Source: Paenibacillus oralis (GTDB lineage: Bacteria > Bacillota > Bacilli > Paenibacillales > Paenibacillaceae). Taken from it: a DNA stretch of 64,000 nt. A program made the translations under genes and the position numbers. Under the pieces are notes generated by a model. It ran no database searches. It was given only the letters and a program-made list of their open reading frames with translations, and was not told the DNA's origin. The stretch is from positions 310,001-374,000 of the forward strand of contig NZ_RRCN01000001.1 in assembly GCF_003863965.1 (NCBI RefSeq). Reading direction: 5' to 3'. Numbering within the stretch: the stretch's first letter is position 1; each line of letters starts with the position of its first letter. Below are positions 1-9,080 of the stretch, piece after piece.

Positions 1-655
1 TGCCGCCCTCGTGAATGACCGCCACCCGGTCGCAGATGCTTTGAATGACGTGCATCTCGTGCGTAATGAGCAGGATTGTTAAATGAAACTTCTTATTGAT
101 GTCCAGCAGCAGCTTCAAAATCGAGTCCGTCGTTTGCGGATCAAGCGCCGAAGTCGCTTCGTCGCACAGCAGGACATCGGGGTCGCTCGCCAGCGCCCGG
201 GCGATGCCAACCCGCTGCTTCTGGCCCCCGGACAGCTGCGCCGGATATTTATGGCGGTGCTCTTCCAAACCGACCAATGCCAGCAAGCTGCCCACCTTTT
301 CCGCAATGACCGCCTTCGGCGTTCCGATCAGCGTCAGTGGAAAAGCGATGTTATCATAGACGGTGGCCGACGACAGCAGGTTAAAATGCTGAAAAATCAT
401 GCCGATTTTGCGCCGCTGCTGCTGCAGTTCGCGTTTGCCCAGCTTCGTCAGCTCCACGCCGCCGACCCACACCTCGCCTTCCGTCGGACGTTCAAGCAAG
501 TTAATACAGCGGATCAGCGTGCTTTTGCCGGCCCCCGAGTGGCCGATGACGCCGAAGATTTCCCCTTTTTGCACGCTCATATTAAGGCCCGACAACGCGG
601 TGGTTGACGTTTTTTTGCCGCTGTAAATTTTGGTGATGCCTTTGAGTTCAATCAA
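1..655 (-). CDS. metN: Methionine ABC transporter ATP-binding protein MetN (3' end outside window)
   Basis: This is the ATPase of a methionine importer; it would power a MetI permease and MetQ lipoprotein expected past the left edge. The reverse-strand translation begins [10 protein letters not shown] and shows Walker A (GHSGAGKST), the ABC signature ([15 protein letters not shown]), Walker B with DEATSALD, and the switch His in LITHEM. It runs off the window after the H-loop, so the C-terminal regulatory domain is missing here. The start is uncertain: TTG at 655 sits almost on top of an AGGAG, and an in-frame GTG lies at 676. The methionine assignment rests mainly on the SAM-I riboswitch just upstream; the ATPase sequence alone would allow other amino-acid importers. 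Confidence 0.85.
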   Translation of the reverse strand, partial: MIELKGITKIYSGKKTSTTALSGLNMSVQKGEIFGVIGHSGAGKSTLIRCINLLERPTEGEVWVGGVELTKLGKRELQQQRRKIGMIFQHFNLLSSATVYDNIAFPLTLIGTPKAVIAEKVGSLLALVGLEEHRHKYPAQLSGGQKQRVGIARALASDPDVLLCDEATSALDPQTTDSILKLLLDINKKFHLTILLITHEMHVIQSICDRVAVIHEGG

Positions 656-691
656 GCTCCTAACCCCCTTTTCCACACCATTTCCGCTTCA

Positions 692-729
692 TATAAATAA
701 AGAGCCCCTGACAGAATCAAAGGGCTCTC
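692..729 (-). terminator. Intrinsic terminator of the SAM riboswitch
   Basis: On the reverse strand AGAGCCC and GGGCTCT form a stem, followed by a T-rich run (TATTTATAT). It lies between the SAM aptamer and the metN start, where the expression platform of a transcriptional OFF switch is expected. Confidence 0.8.
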
Positions 730-745
730 TTTACGTAAAGACAAT

Positions 746-905
746 GCCTTCTCATCTGCCAAAACCAATCCGCCACTGCAGCCATCGGTTTTGAAGGAAT
801 TAGCACCATGACATCCGCCAAGCTCCGCGGGTACCCGCGAAAACACCTTGTCGAATCGGTTGCTGGGCTTCATCGGGCCTTTCCCTCCGCCTCTCTCGAT
901 AAGAA
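746..905 (-). ncRNA. SAM-I (S-box) riboswitch upstream of metN
   Basis: Reverse-strand sequence matches the S-box core in order: CTTATCGAGAGAGGCGGAGGG, then GGCCCGATGAAGCCCAGCAACC, then an AAGGTG / GGTGCTAATTCC pair, and a closing GATGAGAAGGC that pairs back to the 5' end (helix P1). An intrinsic terminator follows at once. Known behaviour of the class: SAM binding stabilises the aptamer and lets the terminator form, so metN is off when SAM is plentiful. This ties the downstream transporter to methionine supply. Confidence 0.93.
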
Positions 906-1006
906 AAATATTAAATTTGGAAGAAACTATTTCACGCTTTCTGAAACTATTGTTGAGTATAAAGACTTTCTCGCATTTTGTCAAAGGAAAAATAGCTCAT
1001 TGGAAG

Positions 1007-1723
1007 TCAGTTTGTTGCGACCTTTTTCCACCGCCGGTTCGTATAATCGAAAACGGTCCAGAAGGTTTCGCAAACCATGCGGTAACCCTGCTCCAAATCC
1101 CGCAGATGCCGGTCGAGATCCTCCAGTTCGATCTTCCCGTGAAGGGCCTGGTGCCGCTGCCACAGATCGTCCTTCATTTCCGAGTTCATGTAATGGATTT
1201 CCGTGTTCCGCCGGCGCCGCAGCACGCCCAGCACCTCGCGGTACTCCTCCTTAATCGCCGTCAGCTTGCTGCCCAGTTCGGAATGCACCTGAAGATGCGC
1301 GAATTGGCGCAGCACCGTAAAATAGGAAAAATGCGTCTTAACCTTGGACGTATTCAAATCAAACAGCTCGTTCAGCACCGTGCCTAGCTTATCCAAGGCG
1401 GAAAACACCCGAATGAATCCGTCCTTGTAAAAAAAGACGTACCGCGCATAATTCTCCCGCTCGTCCGCTCCCATATCATCCACGAAACCGGTCCGCACTT
1501 TTTTGCGGAAAAACGCCGCGGCAAACAGGCATTGCTCCAATTCGTCCAACGAGGTAATCAGGCCGTGCATCCAAACTTCCAGCTTACGGAAATCATGGGT
1601 AGGATCTTGATGCCGCTTCATTTCCTTCTGCAGCAGCTTCACGGTTTGCGCCATCGCACCCAACGTCTCGGCCAGCCGGCCTTCATTTCGTCTCGGCGGT
1701 TCGCCAAGTAAGCTTCGCAGCAT
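1007..1723 (-). CDS. HEPN-domain protein (Cthe_2314-like)
   Basis: This 238-residue, mostly helical protein has no signal peptide or membrane segment. Residues R172 and H177 (RNTEIH) form the R-x4-H motif of HEPN domains. The overall pattern resembles the Cthe_2314 HEPN family, which I recognise only by appearance. HEPN proteins are often RNases or toxin partners, but stand-alone members of this kind have no settled role and no antitoxin-like partner is adjacent. It begins 15 bp after the UbiD gene and probably shares its transcript. GTG, TTG or ATG starts other than 1723 are not excluded. Confidence 0.6.
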   Translation of the reverse strand: MLRSLLGEPPRRNEGRLAETLGAMAQTVKLLQKEMKRHQDPTHDFRKLEVWMHGLITSLDELEQCLFAAAFFRKKVRTGFVDDMGADERENYARYVFFYKDGFIRVFSALDKLGTVLNELFDLNTSKVKTHFSYFTVLRQFAHLQVHSELGSKLTAIKEEYREVLGVLRRRRNTEIHYMNSEMKDDLWQRHQALHGKIELEDLDRHLRDLEQGYRMVCETFWTVFDYTNRRWKKVATN

Positions 1724-1738
1724 TCGTTTGTCCCCGTT

Positions 1739-3505
1739 TCACGAAAAATAGGATTTCCAGCGCCCATCCACCAAAGACACGATATCTTCCCGCGGAAACA
1801 GTTCGTCAGGATACCCCGGCTTCATCCGGGCATCGACGACCAGCGGCAGCCCGTAAGCCAGATGATGCTGCCGCACCTCGGCCGCGGCAAAAATATCGTC
1901 CGCCGGATTAAAGCGCGTAAACACCGTCCATAAAAAGGCGGTCTGATCCCGCGTCGCCGCGTCGGCGTCATCGACCAGAACGACCAGCGGCCAACTCGTG
2001 CCGCGCTCGCGAAGCCGGCCAAGCAGCCGTTCCGCAAGCTCGGGCTCCGCCTCGTAAGACGCGCCGGACACGACCAGGCATCCGTCATGAAACACGCGGA
2101 CCCGCTCGATCTCGGCAATCTCGCCTTCGTTGTACGCTTGCGGCAACTCGCGGACCGGATTGCCGACCCCAATCAGAATCGCCTTGCTGCCGTGGTTCAG
2201 CTTGCGCCCGGTATAATCCAGCGTATCATGCGAGGTATTGTTCAGAATAAACAAGTCCGTACGCGGATCAAAGCGCTCCAGCACCGTCTTCAGCAGCAGA
2301 CGGAAATCGGCCAGATCAACCGGCTTGTCCGTCAGCATCAAAATCTTCGTCAGCGACAGCTGGCCTTCCCCCAAAATCCGGAGCGCCGAAACAAGCGCTT
2401 CGCGGGAATAGCTCTCCCGGACGACCGCCGAGCTGAGCGCGTGAAACCCGCTTTCCGCATAAGTCCAAAGCGAGCGGACGCCCGGCATGACGACCGGGAA
2501 AGCCGGGGACAGCAGCTTTTGCAAAAAGTCTCCCATATAATAATCTTCCTGGCGCGGCTTGCCGACGATCGTCGCCGGATAAATCGCGTCTTTGCGGTGC
2601 CACATATGGTTTACATGCAGTACCGGAAACTCATGCTGCAGGGAATAATACCCAAAATGATCGCCGAACGGGCCCTCCAGCCGGCGCTCATGCGGCGGCA
2701 CCAGCCCGGTGATGGCGAATTCGGATTCCGCCGGAATCCGGTGTCCGCCGAGCGGATTGTCGACCATCGGCAGCTTTTCGCCGAGAATAAACGAAGCGAC
2801 CAGCAGCTCCGACAAATGCTCGGGCACCGGGGAAATCGCCGAAGCGATCATCGCCGGCGGGCCGCCCAAAAACACCGAAACCGGAAGCGGCTCTCCCCGT
2901 TTCTCGGCTTCATGGTAATGAAAGCCGCCGCCTTTTTGAATTTGCCAGTGCACCCCCGTCGTCTGATCGTCATACAGCTGAATCCGGTACATACCCAGGT
3001 TGTTCTCCTTGGGCTGCAGCGGGTTCTCCGTATATACGAGCGGCAAGGTGATGAAAGGACCGCCATCCTCCTGCCAGCTGGTCACCTTCGGCAACTCCCT
3101 AAGCGGCGTTTCGGTCCGGCACGCCTCCAAAATCGGGGCATCGCTTTTGGTGACGGTTTTCATCCCCACTTTTAGCACTTCCCGGATTAATCCCCGCTCA
3201 TTCCACAGCGCCTTCGGCGAAGGCGGCAAAAGCTTATGTATCGCGTCGACCAGCCGGTTCGCCAGCAATTCCGGACGGGTGCCGAACGCCATTTCCACGC
3301 GGCGCACCGTGCCGAACAAATTGGTCGCCACCGGAAACGGGGTTCCTTTCACGTTGGTGAACAGCAGCGCCGGTCCGCCCTCCTCAATGACCCGGCGGTG
3401 AATTTCCGCCAACTCCAGATAGGGGTCAACCGGAACATCGATAATCGCCAGTTGGTTTTCTTTTTTCAGCGCATCGATCCATTGTCGCAGGTTCTTATAA
3501 CTCAT
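1739..3505 (-). CDS. UbiD-family prenylated-flavin decarboxylase
   Basis: The 588-residue protein is a UbiD-type (de)carboxylase of aromatic or alpha,beta-unsaturated acids that uses prenylated FMN. Visible marks are an N-terminal NLRQWID..KKENQL start, NLGMYRIQ in the middle, and EGPFGDHFGYYS, the family block carrying the catalytic acid. The length is slightly longer than proteobacterial UbiD. Members in Bacilli are often named menaquinone biosynthesis decarboxylase; the true substrate cannot be told from sequence. No UbiX flavin prenyltransferase gene is seen in the window. It lies 15 bp downstream of ctaA, so a respiratory quinone/heme operon is plausible. Confidence 0.88.
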   Translation of the reverse strand: MSYKNLRQWIDALKKENQLAIIDVPVDPYLELAEIHRRVIEEGGPALLFTNVKGTPFPVATNLFGTVRRVEMAFGTRPELLANRLVDAIHKLLPPSPKALWNERGLIREVLKVGMKTVTKSDAPILEACRTETPLRELPKVTSWQEDGGPFITLPLVYTENPLQPKENNLGMYRIQLYDDQTTGVHWQIQKGGGFHYHEAEKRGEPLPVSVFLGGPPAMIASAISPVPEHLSELLVASFILGEKLPMVDNPLGGHRIPAESEFAITGLVPPHERRLEGPFGDHFGYYSLQHEFPVLHVNHMWHRKDAIYPATIVGKPRQEDYYMGDFLQKLLSPAFPVVMPGVRSLWTYAESGFHALSSAVVRESYSREALVSALRILGEGQLSLTKILMLTDKPVDLADFRLLLKTVLERFDPRTDLFILNNTSHDTLDYTGRKLNHGSKAILIGVGNPVRELPQAYNEGEIAEIERVRVFHDGCLVVSGASYEAEPELAERLLGRLRERGTSWPLVVLVDDADAATRDQTAFLWTVFTRFNPADDIFAAAEVRQHHLAYGLPLVVDARMKPGYPDELFPREDIVSLVDGRWKSYFS

Positions 3506-3520
3506 GATTGATCAATCCTC

Positions 3521-4483
3521 CTAAACCGCTTTGCGCGCACCGGCCAAGGACCCTTCGGTTCCCCTGCTTAGCTGCCAAGTGCGGACGCTAAGGTAACAAA
3601 GCACGCCGAACAACGCAGCCAACACGATAATGTGCGCCAGCGAAGTAAACAAGTAAACATGATAGTTGTTCAGCGTAAACACGATGCTCGCCCCGGTGAA
3701 CACCTGAACGATGATCAGCAGCGTTGCAGCGAGTCCCAGCTTGCGTATCTCGGGAAGATCGGGATGCTTCCAGAAGGCCAAATGTCCGAGCGCGGCGATG
3801 ACGAGCAAGAGCAGGCCGGCGGCCACCCGGTGGGTAAACGCGATCCCCTCTCCCCCCGCCAGCCCCGGGATCAGCTGTCCGTTGCATAACGGCCACCCGC
3901 TGCAGCCCCCCGCCGAATCGGTATGGCTGACGTAGGCGCCGAGATATACGACGATATAGGTGTAACCGGTTGCGATCCAGGTCAGGTTGCGGAAGGTTTT
4001 GGACACCCCGGCCTTGGGCGCGAATCCCGCCTGCCTGCGTTCCTCCTGGCGAATGCCCAGCACCAGCATAATCGAGCTGGCGAAAGCGATCAGCGAAAAA
4101 CCGAAATGCAGCGCCATAACGTAGGAAGATGTCGGGTAAATGACGGCCATCGCCCCCATAAACGCTTGTACCATCACGAAAACCAACGCCAGGAACGAAA
4201 AAAGCTGGAGATCCCTGCGGTTTTTCCGGTACAGCCAAAAGGCGACGAACACCGCCAGCGACAACAGCCCGGCAGCTCCGCTCACGGCCCGGTGGGAATA
4301 TTCGATCATCGAAGCGAGCGTATGGGCAGGGACGAATTTGCCGTGACAAAGCGGCCACTCATTGCCGCAGCCCAGCCCGGACTCCGTTTTGGTGACGACG
4401 CTGCCCCCCAAGGTTGCCAGAAACATCACCAAGCAGGAAGCATAACTGAGCCATTTTAATTGTCTCGTATTCAAATGGTTCAC
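3521..4483 (-). CDS. ctaA: Heme A synthase CtaA
   Basis: This 320-residue membrane protein with about eight TM helices oxidises heme O to heme A for aa3-type cytochrome oxidase. It shows the tandem-repeat layout of CtaA: Cys pairs in GCGNEWPLC and GGCSGWPLC, and heme-ligand regions MIEYSHR and FTHRVA, plus conserved histidines in ALHFG and LAHII. The ORF starts at GTG 4483, with AAAGG almost touching it; an in-frame TTG three codons in has better spacing, so the exact start is open. It is the first gene of a probable ctaA-ubiD-HEPN transcript. Confidence 0.92.
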   Translation of the reverse strand: MNHLNTRQLKWLSYASCLVMFLATLGGSVVTKTESGLGCGNEWPLCHGKFVPAHTLASMIEYSHRAVSGAAGLLSLAVFVAFWLYRKNRRDLQLFSFLALVFVMVQAFMGAMAVIYPTSSYVMALHFGFSLIAFASSIMLVLGIRQEERRQAGFAPKAGVSKTFRNLTWIATGYTYIVVYLGAYVSHTDSAGGCSGWPLCNGQLIPGLAGGEGIAFTHRVAAGLLLLVIAALGHLAFWKHPDLPEIRKLGLAATLLIIVQVFTGASIVFTLNNYHVYLFTSLAHIIVLAALFGVLCYLSVRTWQLSRGTEGSLAGARKAV

Positions 4484-4573
4484 ACCTTTGTATCTTCATT
4501 GTCTTCATTCGGTTGACATATCCTTCTCATTATAACCGATAAAGCAACCTCTTTCATAGGCGGCATTACCTCT

Positions 4574-4939
4574 TCACAGATCTCTTCTCTCCGGCGTATC
4601 ATGCAGCGTATGGTAAACATCCAGCGCCCGCCCGAGGAACTGCTCGATCTCCTCGCGCGATTTGCGCAGCTTGTTGACGAAACGAACCAGCTCGCGGCCG
4701 TCGGTATAGGCCACGAAGCTCGGAATGCCGAGAATGTTTTGCTCCTGGCTCACCTCGCCGACCTGATCCACATCCACTTCGATGAAGGTTAGCCGGTCCG
4801 CGTATTTCTCCTCAACGTCCGGCATAAAAGGATCTATAAATTTGCAATCACCGCACCAGTCCGCTTTAAAAACCGCGATCACCAGGCTGCTGGATTGGAT
4901 GCTGACCTGAAATTCTCCGGGAGATGTCACTTTTTTCAT
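4574..4939 (-). CDS. Thioredoxin-like protein with CGDC active site
   Basis: The 121-residue cytosolic protein has a complete thioredoxin fold: ADWCGDCKFIDP active site, an EVDVDQ strand, and the cis-Pro in GIPSFV. It has no signal peptide. The CGDC motif (instead of CGPC) matches the small YtpP/YdbP-like thioredoxins of Bacilli, general disulfide reductases of unproven partner. An AAGGAAGG ribosome site lies 7-9 nt before the ATG at 4939. It stands upstream of ctaA in the same orientation, separated by about 90 bp. Confidence 0.85.
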   Translation of the reverse strand: MKKVTSPGEFQVSIQSSSLVIAVFKADWCGDCKFIDPFMPDVEEKYADRLTFIEVDVDQVGEVSQEQNILGIPSFVAYTDGRELVRFVNKLRKSREEIEQFLGRALDVYHTLHDTPERRDL

Positions 4940-5092
4940 TTTGCTTCCCTTCCTTTCTGTTCCTCTCTCCCCTTAAGTCAACCAAATCCGGGAGTGGAAG
5001 TCAATTTTTTGGGCATACTTGCAAGTAAATAACGATTGTCTGGCTGGGCGCTCCAGTGATGAAGCCGGAAGCGGCGAAACGCGATATGACTA

Positions 5093-5161
5093 TTTGGAAA
5101 TATCCAATTGAATGGAAATGGGGCAGCAAATGCGGCAGCTATTCTATTGGAAATATCCAAT
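5093..5161. promoter_or_regulatory. Pair of near-identical palindromic sites before the DUF2515 gene
   Basis: TTTGGAAATATCCAAT (5093-5108) and ATTGGAAATATCCAAT (5146-5161) are two copies of one inverted repeat with TTGGA/TCCAA arms. Their centres are 53 bp apart, about five helical turns. They lie 43-110 bp upstream of the DUF2515 start, which fits operator sites for a dimeric regulator; the regulator is unknown. Confidence 0.5.
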
Positions 5162-5203
5162 CCTGATGAATAAATTTGAATTAAGGGGAGGGAACCCTCC
5201 GCC

Positions 5204-6733
5204 ATGAGTTCGCAACCACGCCGCAACAACGTATTGTCCGAAAATGCCAAAAAGCTGATCACCCAACTGCCCGCCATCGCCTTAAACATTTTCAAAAACA
5301 AAACCGCCCAATTCGCCGATTCCTCACGGATGCGCGAAGAGGCGCTAACTTTGGACTGGAACGAATCGGCCGCCCGCACCGTCATCGCCGAAATCGAGGA
5401 CATGCTGCGGCGCGGCGTAACCACCCGTCCGGCGGAAGAGCCGTTTTGGAGTCCCGAGGATGTGGATTTGGCAGAAGAGATCGCCGCCGAGACGAATCGG
5501 GCCGGGATCAGCAATATTGCCCGCACCGCGGCATACCTGAACTGCTATGAGGCGTATCCCGAATTGCATTGGGCGTTCCTCGCCCATATGGTATCCCGCA
5601 ATGCGGGATGGAATATGACCGACTTAAGCGGCAGCCGCATGGCCGACATCATCGATGCCGAAGAGATACGGCTGACCTATCGGTTTTTGGAGAGAAACAA
5701 TGCGCTCATTTTCCAGGACGCCTACCCTCAACTGCTGCTTTATATGAAGAGCCGGGAACGCGGAGCCAGCCACTTCCATCTGCTCCCGTATTTTCATGTA
5801 TCGCAGTTTATGCGGCCGTTTTGGGAGCGTTTTTGGATTGACCGGGGCAGTGCTTTGCTCACCGTCGGACTGATCATCAACGAGCAGAATTATATCGAAA
5901 AGCGGGTCGTGCGCCATCCGTATTTTCAAAAATACGTGACGGGCAAAACCAAGTTTCATCTGTTTAGCCTGGCCGGGTTGAATCAAGTCGTGTTTCCGCT
6001 GCTGGAACGGGAAGAACGCGGGAAAGCCGGGGAGCCCACGCAGAGCGGGGCCGAGGCTGGTGCGGCTGCGTTGGGTGGAGCCGGGGCGAATACTTCCGCT
6101 GCAGAGGGCGGGGCGGAAGTATGTGACGACGGCGGTGAGGGCGCTCCGGAAGCGGGCTATCCCGGCGGGAGTGACAGCGCGGAAGGCGCGGCTTTGCCGG
6201 GACGGGCCAGCGCGAGGAGCGGCGCTGCGGAGGCGCAAGGCGCCGCGCCGGGGCCGGCTGCCGGGTGGGAGGTGCGCCGCCTCGCGGGGCGCGTCGTCTC
6301 CGACTTCGGCAGCCTGCCCGCCCGCATCGCGTTAGGCAAAAGCCTGTACGCGATGCTGATGGGCTACCGCGCCGTGCGCAGCGGCGCGGAGCGGTTCGCC
6401 GCGAGCGTGCCGCACAGCGGCTCGCGGGCGGATTATTGGCCGGGCTTGTTCACGGCCAATAAGGAAGAAGCTCTGACCGCCGGCAGGCAGGCGTCAGAGC
6501 TTCTTCAAGGCGAGACGCTGCCGGCGGGCGAGCGTCTCTACAGCCCCAATCTGCTAAGCGCTTGGGGCGACACACCGTATGAGCCAATATCCCGGGAGGA
6601 TTGGCTCAAGGACCACCGCGCGCTGGACGGGATCAGCGCGCCGAAGCGGCCGTTCCTGTGCGACATCAGCCGCGAGCACAGGAACGGCATCCTTGAAACG
6701 GCGCTGCTCCACGATGCGCTGGGCGACTCCTAA
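5204..6733 (+). CDS. DUF2515 (YppC-like) protein with a low-complexity insert
   Basis: A 509-residue protein of the DUF2515 family, for which no function is known to me. Conserved-looking blocks are NKTAQFADSSRMREEALTL near the N-terminus, ARTAAYLNCYEAYPELHWAFLAHMVSRN in the middle, and FHLFSLAGLNQVVFP. B. subtilis YppC is about 320 residues; this one is longer largely because residues about 272-353 are an Ala/Gly/Glu-rich, very GC-rich segment that looks inserted. A helical region with SDFGSLPARIALGKSLYAMLMG follows. The ATG at 5204 is preceded by GGGGAGGG, whose GGAGG can pair with the CCTCC just before the start, so the ribosome site may be partly masked. Confidence 0.75.
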   Translation: MSSQPRRNNVLSENAKKLITQLPAIALNIFKNKTAQFADSSRMREEALTLDWNESAARTVIAEIEDMLRRGVTTRPAEEPFWSPEDVDLAEEIAAETNRAGISNIARTAAYLNCYEAYPELHWAFLAHMVSRNAGWNMTDLSGSRMADIIDAEEIRLTYRFLERNNALIFQDAYPQLLLYMKSRERGASHFHLLPYFHVSQFMRPFWERFWIDRGSALLTVGLIINEQNYIEKRVVRHPYFQKYVTGKTKFHLFSLAGLNQVVFPLLEREERGKAGEPTQSGAEAGAAALGGAGANTSAAEGGAEVCDDGGEGAPEAGYPGGSDSAEGAALPGRASARSGAAEAQGAAPGPAAGWEVRRLAGRVVSDFGSLPARIALGKSLYAMLMGYRAVRSGAERFAASVPHSGSRADYWPGLFTANKEEALTAGRQASELLQGETLPAGERLYSPNLLSAWGDTPYEPISREDWLKDHRALDGISAPKRPFLCDISREHRNGILETALLHDALGDS

Positions 6734-7356
6734 AAGCCGGTGCTGCTCGTTAAGATGGACAAAACTCCCAATTGCGCGCAACACTTCTATCGTAAACAAA
6801 ACTATCGTGCGTAAACAAAACTATCGTGAACAAAACTATCGGGCATGGCTCCTAAACGCGACATAAGTGATTTACACCTGCCCAGTTGCTCGAGAGCACC
6901 ATTGTCGCAAGTCGCACCCCAACACGCTTAAGTCCAAATAATACGCCATTAAATAGCGGTAAATTATGGTCTTATTCCGCCAACGTTTGCCCCCATAAGG
7001 AAATAGCGGAATAAAAAGGCGTTATTTGAGGGGCCGCCGGCAAAAACAGGTGCTTCATAGCCGATCCCACAAAAATAACGCCCAAAAATTCCGCTAACTT
7101 CCTGTTAACAAGCTAAATTCTATCAATAGCGCCCTTTTTTACCGCTAGCGGACGCCCGGGTTCGGCCGCAGGTCGCAAAGCGGCCGCAGGCCGGCCCGTT
7201 CCAGCACGGCCGCGTTCAATGCTACCTCGCTCCGCCAGACGGCAAAAGTTTGTCCAAGCGCAGCACACGGTCTAACCAGCACCCCCGCAGCACGGGAACG
7301 CTCGCCGGGAAAAGTCGCATTAGCAGCAGCGCCCGAACCCTGCCTGCCGCCACAAC
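6734..7356. repeat. Gene-free spacer with AATAGCGG-family palindromic repeats and a short tandem repeat
   Basis: No gene is supported here. At 6787-6842 a 15-19 bp unit (CTATCGTNNNTAAACAAAA-like) is repeated about three times. From about 6950 to 7145 there are several copies, in both orientations, of an AATAGCGG / CCGCTATT element with GGCGTTATTT companions. The same family recurs at 23.47-23.69 kb and 62.54-62.73 kb. Confidence 0.6.
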
Positions 7357-8991
7357 CTACTTGCCGACAGTGGTTTGGCCGCCGCGCTGCAGGCGCATGA
7401 GCGGGGACAGGATTTTCCGCAGCGGCTTCGGATAACCGGCCAGTTCATCCTTGCGGACCACCCGCAGCAGGATCAGCATGACCGGGTACAAAGCGACCAC
7501 GGCCGCTCCGACGATGCAGCAGGTCAGGAAGAAGGCAACCCGCGCCGGCATCAGCGCCTCCATTTGGATACCGGCCTGATTCAGGCCGTAGCCCACGCCG
7601 GACAGCACGATCACCGTCGCCAGAAAACCCAGCCAACGGTCGCCCATCAGCGAGAACGGAACGATCCGCTTCATCGCCCGTACATTGAGCAGCGTAATGA
7701 CCAGGAAACACAAACCCGTTGCCGTAACGATGCCGTAAATTCCCCAAAACTGTGCGAGAATATAGCTCGCCGCCAGCTTCACGACAACCCCGATCGCGAC
7801 GTGAACCATCGATTGGTTTGCTTTGCCCACGCCGAGCAGGATCGAGTTGCTGGTCATCATCGTAATTTGAAAAATCGTCGCAAACGTCAGCAAAGCCACG
7901 ATGCTGCTGCCGTCCCGCGTGCTGAACAGCAAGCCGTTCACGGAATAAGCCGCCGAACCGAGCGCGACGATGATCGGCATGCCGGTCAGCACCGAAACCC
8001 GCATGGCCAACGTAACCTGGCGCTGCAAATGCTCCTGATCTTTCCGGGCGTAGGCTGCGGAAATAATCGGCACCAGCGATTGACTCAGCGCAATGGCCAA
8101 AATCGGCGGAATGCCAGCGATCATTTGCGCCCGGTTGCCCAAAATCCCCAGGATATAGGTGGCTTGTCCGGAGCCGATTTGCCCGCTCAGCAGCGGCTTC
8201 AAAATCGAGTTGTCAATAAAATTGACGGCCGGAACCGCCAGCGCGGTCAGCACAATCGGGATCGACAATTTGAAAATTTCCGCATAAATCCGTTTAAACG
8301 GCAGTTTTTCCTCAGGTTGGGCATCCGGCGTTCGATCCCCCCGGTCCTGCCGCAGCATTTTCACGCTGAAATACAACATGACGATTAAAGCGGCGACACC
8401 GCCAAGCACCGCGCCGAAAGTGGCGCCGGCAGCCACGTCCTCGCCCGAAAAACCCCAGTTGAACAGCAAAAAGGCCAACACAATGCCGGTCACGACCCGA
8501 ACAATTTGTTCGATGACCTGCGAGACGCCGCCGGCGATCATAATGTTCCGCCCCTGCAAATAACCGCGGATGATCGCGATCAGCGGAAACAACAGCAGCG
8601 CTGGAGAAAGCGCCCGAATCGCCACCACCGACTCAGGAACGCCGGCAGCTTGCGCATAATAAGGCGCCATAACAAACAGTAACGCAAACATGATCACACC
8701 GGCGGCTGCGGCAAAGATCAGTGCGGCGTGATACACGCGGCGGGCCTCGTCGGGCCGGTTTAAGGCGTGGCGTTCGGAAACCATTTTGCTTAACGTGCTG
8801 GGAATGCCGGCCGTGGCCAACGTCAGCAGCATGAAGTAGGCCGCGTTCGCCTGCGAATAGGAGGCGTTCCCGACGTCGCCGAGAATGTGCTCCAACGGCA
8901 CGCGCTGAAACAGTCCGAGCACCCTCGCGATCAGCGCCGCCCCCGCCAAAATCAAAGTGCCTTTAATAAACGATTCTTTTTTGGACAACAA
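7357..8991 (-). CDS. murJ: MurJ/YtgP-family lipid II flippase (polysaccharide biosynthesis protein)
   Basis: A 544-residue integral membrane protein with about 14 TM helices and the MOP/MVF fold. It starts MLSKKESFIKGTLILAGAALIARVLG, typical of the YtgP/SpoVB branch, and carries the family segments GIPSTLSKMVSE and IRGYLQGRN. In B. subtilis YtgP is the MurJ that moves lipid II across the membrane for peptidoglycan synthesis, whereas close paralogues (SpoVB, YabM) act in sporulation. Which paralogue this is cannot be fixed from sequence alone. It is transcribed alone, opposite to the DUF2515 gene, from ATG 8991 behind a GAAGGAA ribosome site. Confidence 0.8.
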   Translation of the reverse strand: MLSKKESFIKGTLILAGAALIARVLGLFQRVPLEHILGDVGNASYSQANAAYFMLLTLATAGIPSTLSKMVSERHALNRPDEARRVYHAALIFAAAAGVIMFALLFVMAPYYAQAAGVPESVVAIRALSPALLLFPLIAIIRGYLQGRNIMIAGGVSQVIEQIVRVVTGIVLAFLLFNWGFSGEDVAAGATFGAVLGGVAALIVMLYFSVKMLRQDRGDRTPDAQPEEKLPFKRIYAEIFKLSIPIVLTALAVPAVNFIDNSILKPLLSGQIGSGQATYILGILGNRAQMIAGIPPILAIALSQSLVPIISAAYARKDQEHLQRQVTLAMRVSVLTGMPIIVALGSAAYSVNGLLFSTRDGSSIVALLTFATIFQITMMTSNSILLGVGKANQSMVHVAIGVVVKLAASYILAQFWGIYGIVTATGLCFLVITLLNVRAMKRIVPFSLMGDRWLGFLATVIVLSGVGYGLNQAGIQMEALMPARVAFFLTCCIVGAAVVALYPVMLILLRVVRKDELAGYPKPLRKILSPLMRLQRGGQTTVGK

Positions 8992-9080
8992 CGATTCCTT
9001 CTTTCGCTACCCTGAATAAGTCCATTTCTCTGATGATTATAACGTTCTAAGAGCCTGGCACCGGCCTACCCGCCGCAAAG

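Noticed and set aside
821-845. GCGGGTACCCGCGG thought to be a T-box
   Set aside because: It lacks the T-box leader context and is a helix of the SAM-I riboswitch.
2087-3175. Long plus-strand reading frame opposite the UbiD gene
   Set aside because: It is antisense to a clearly recognised gene and its protein is Arg/Gln-rich with no family pattern.
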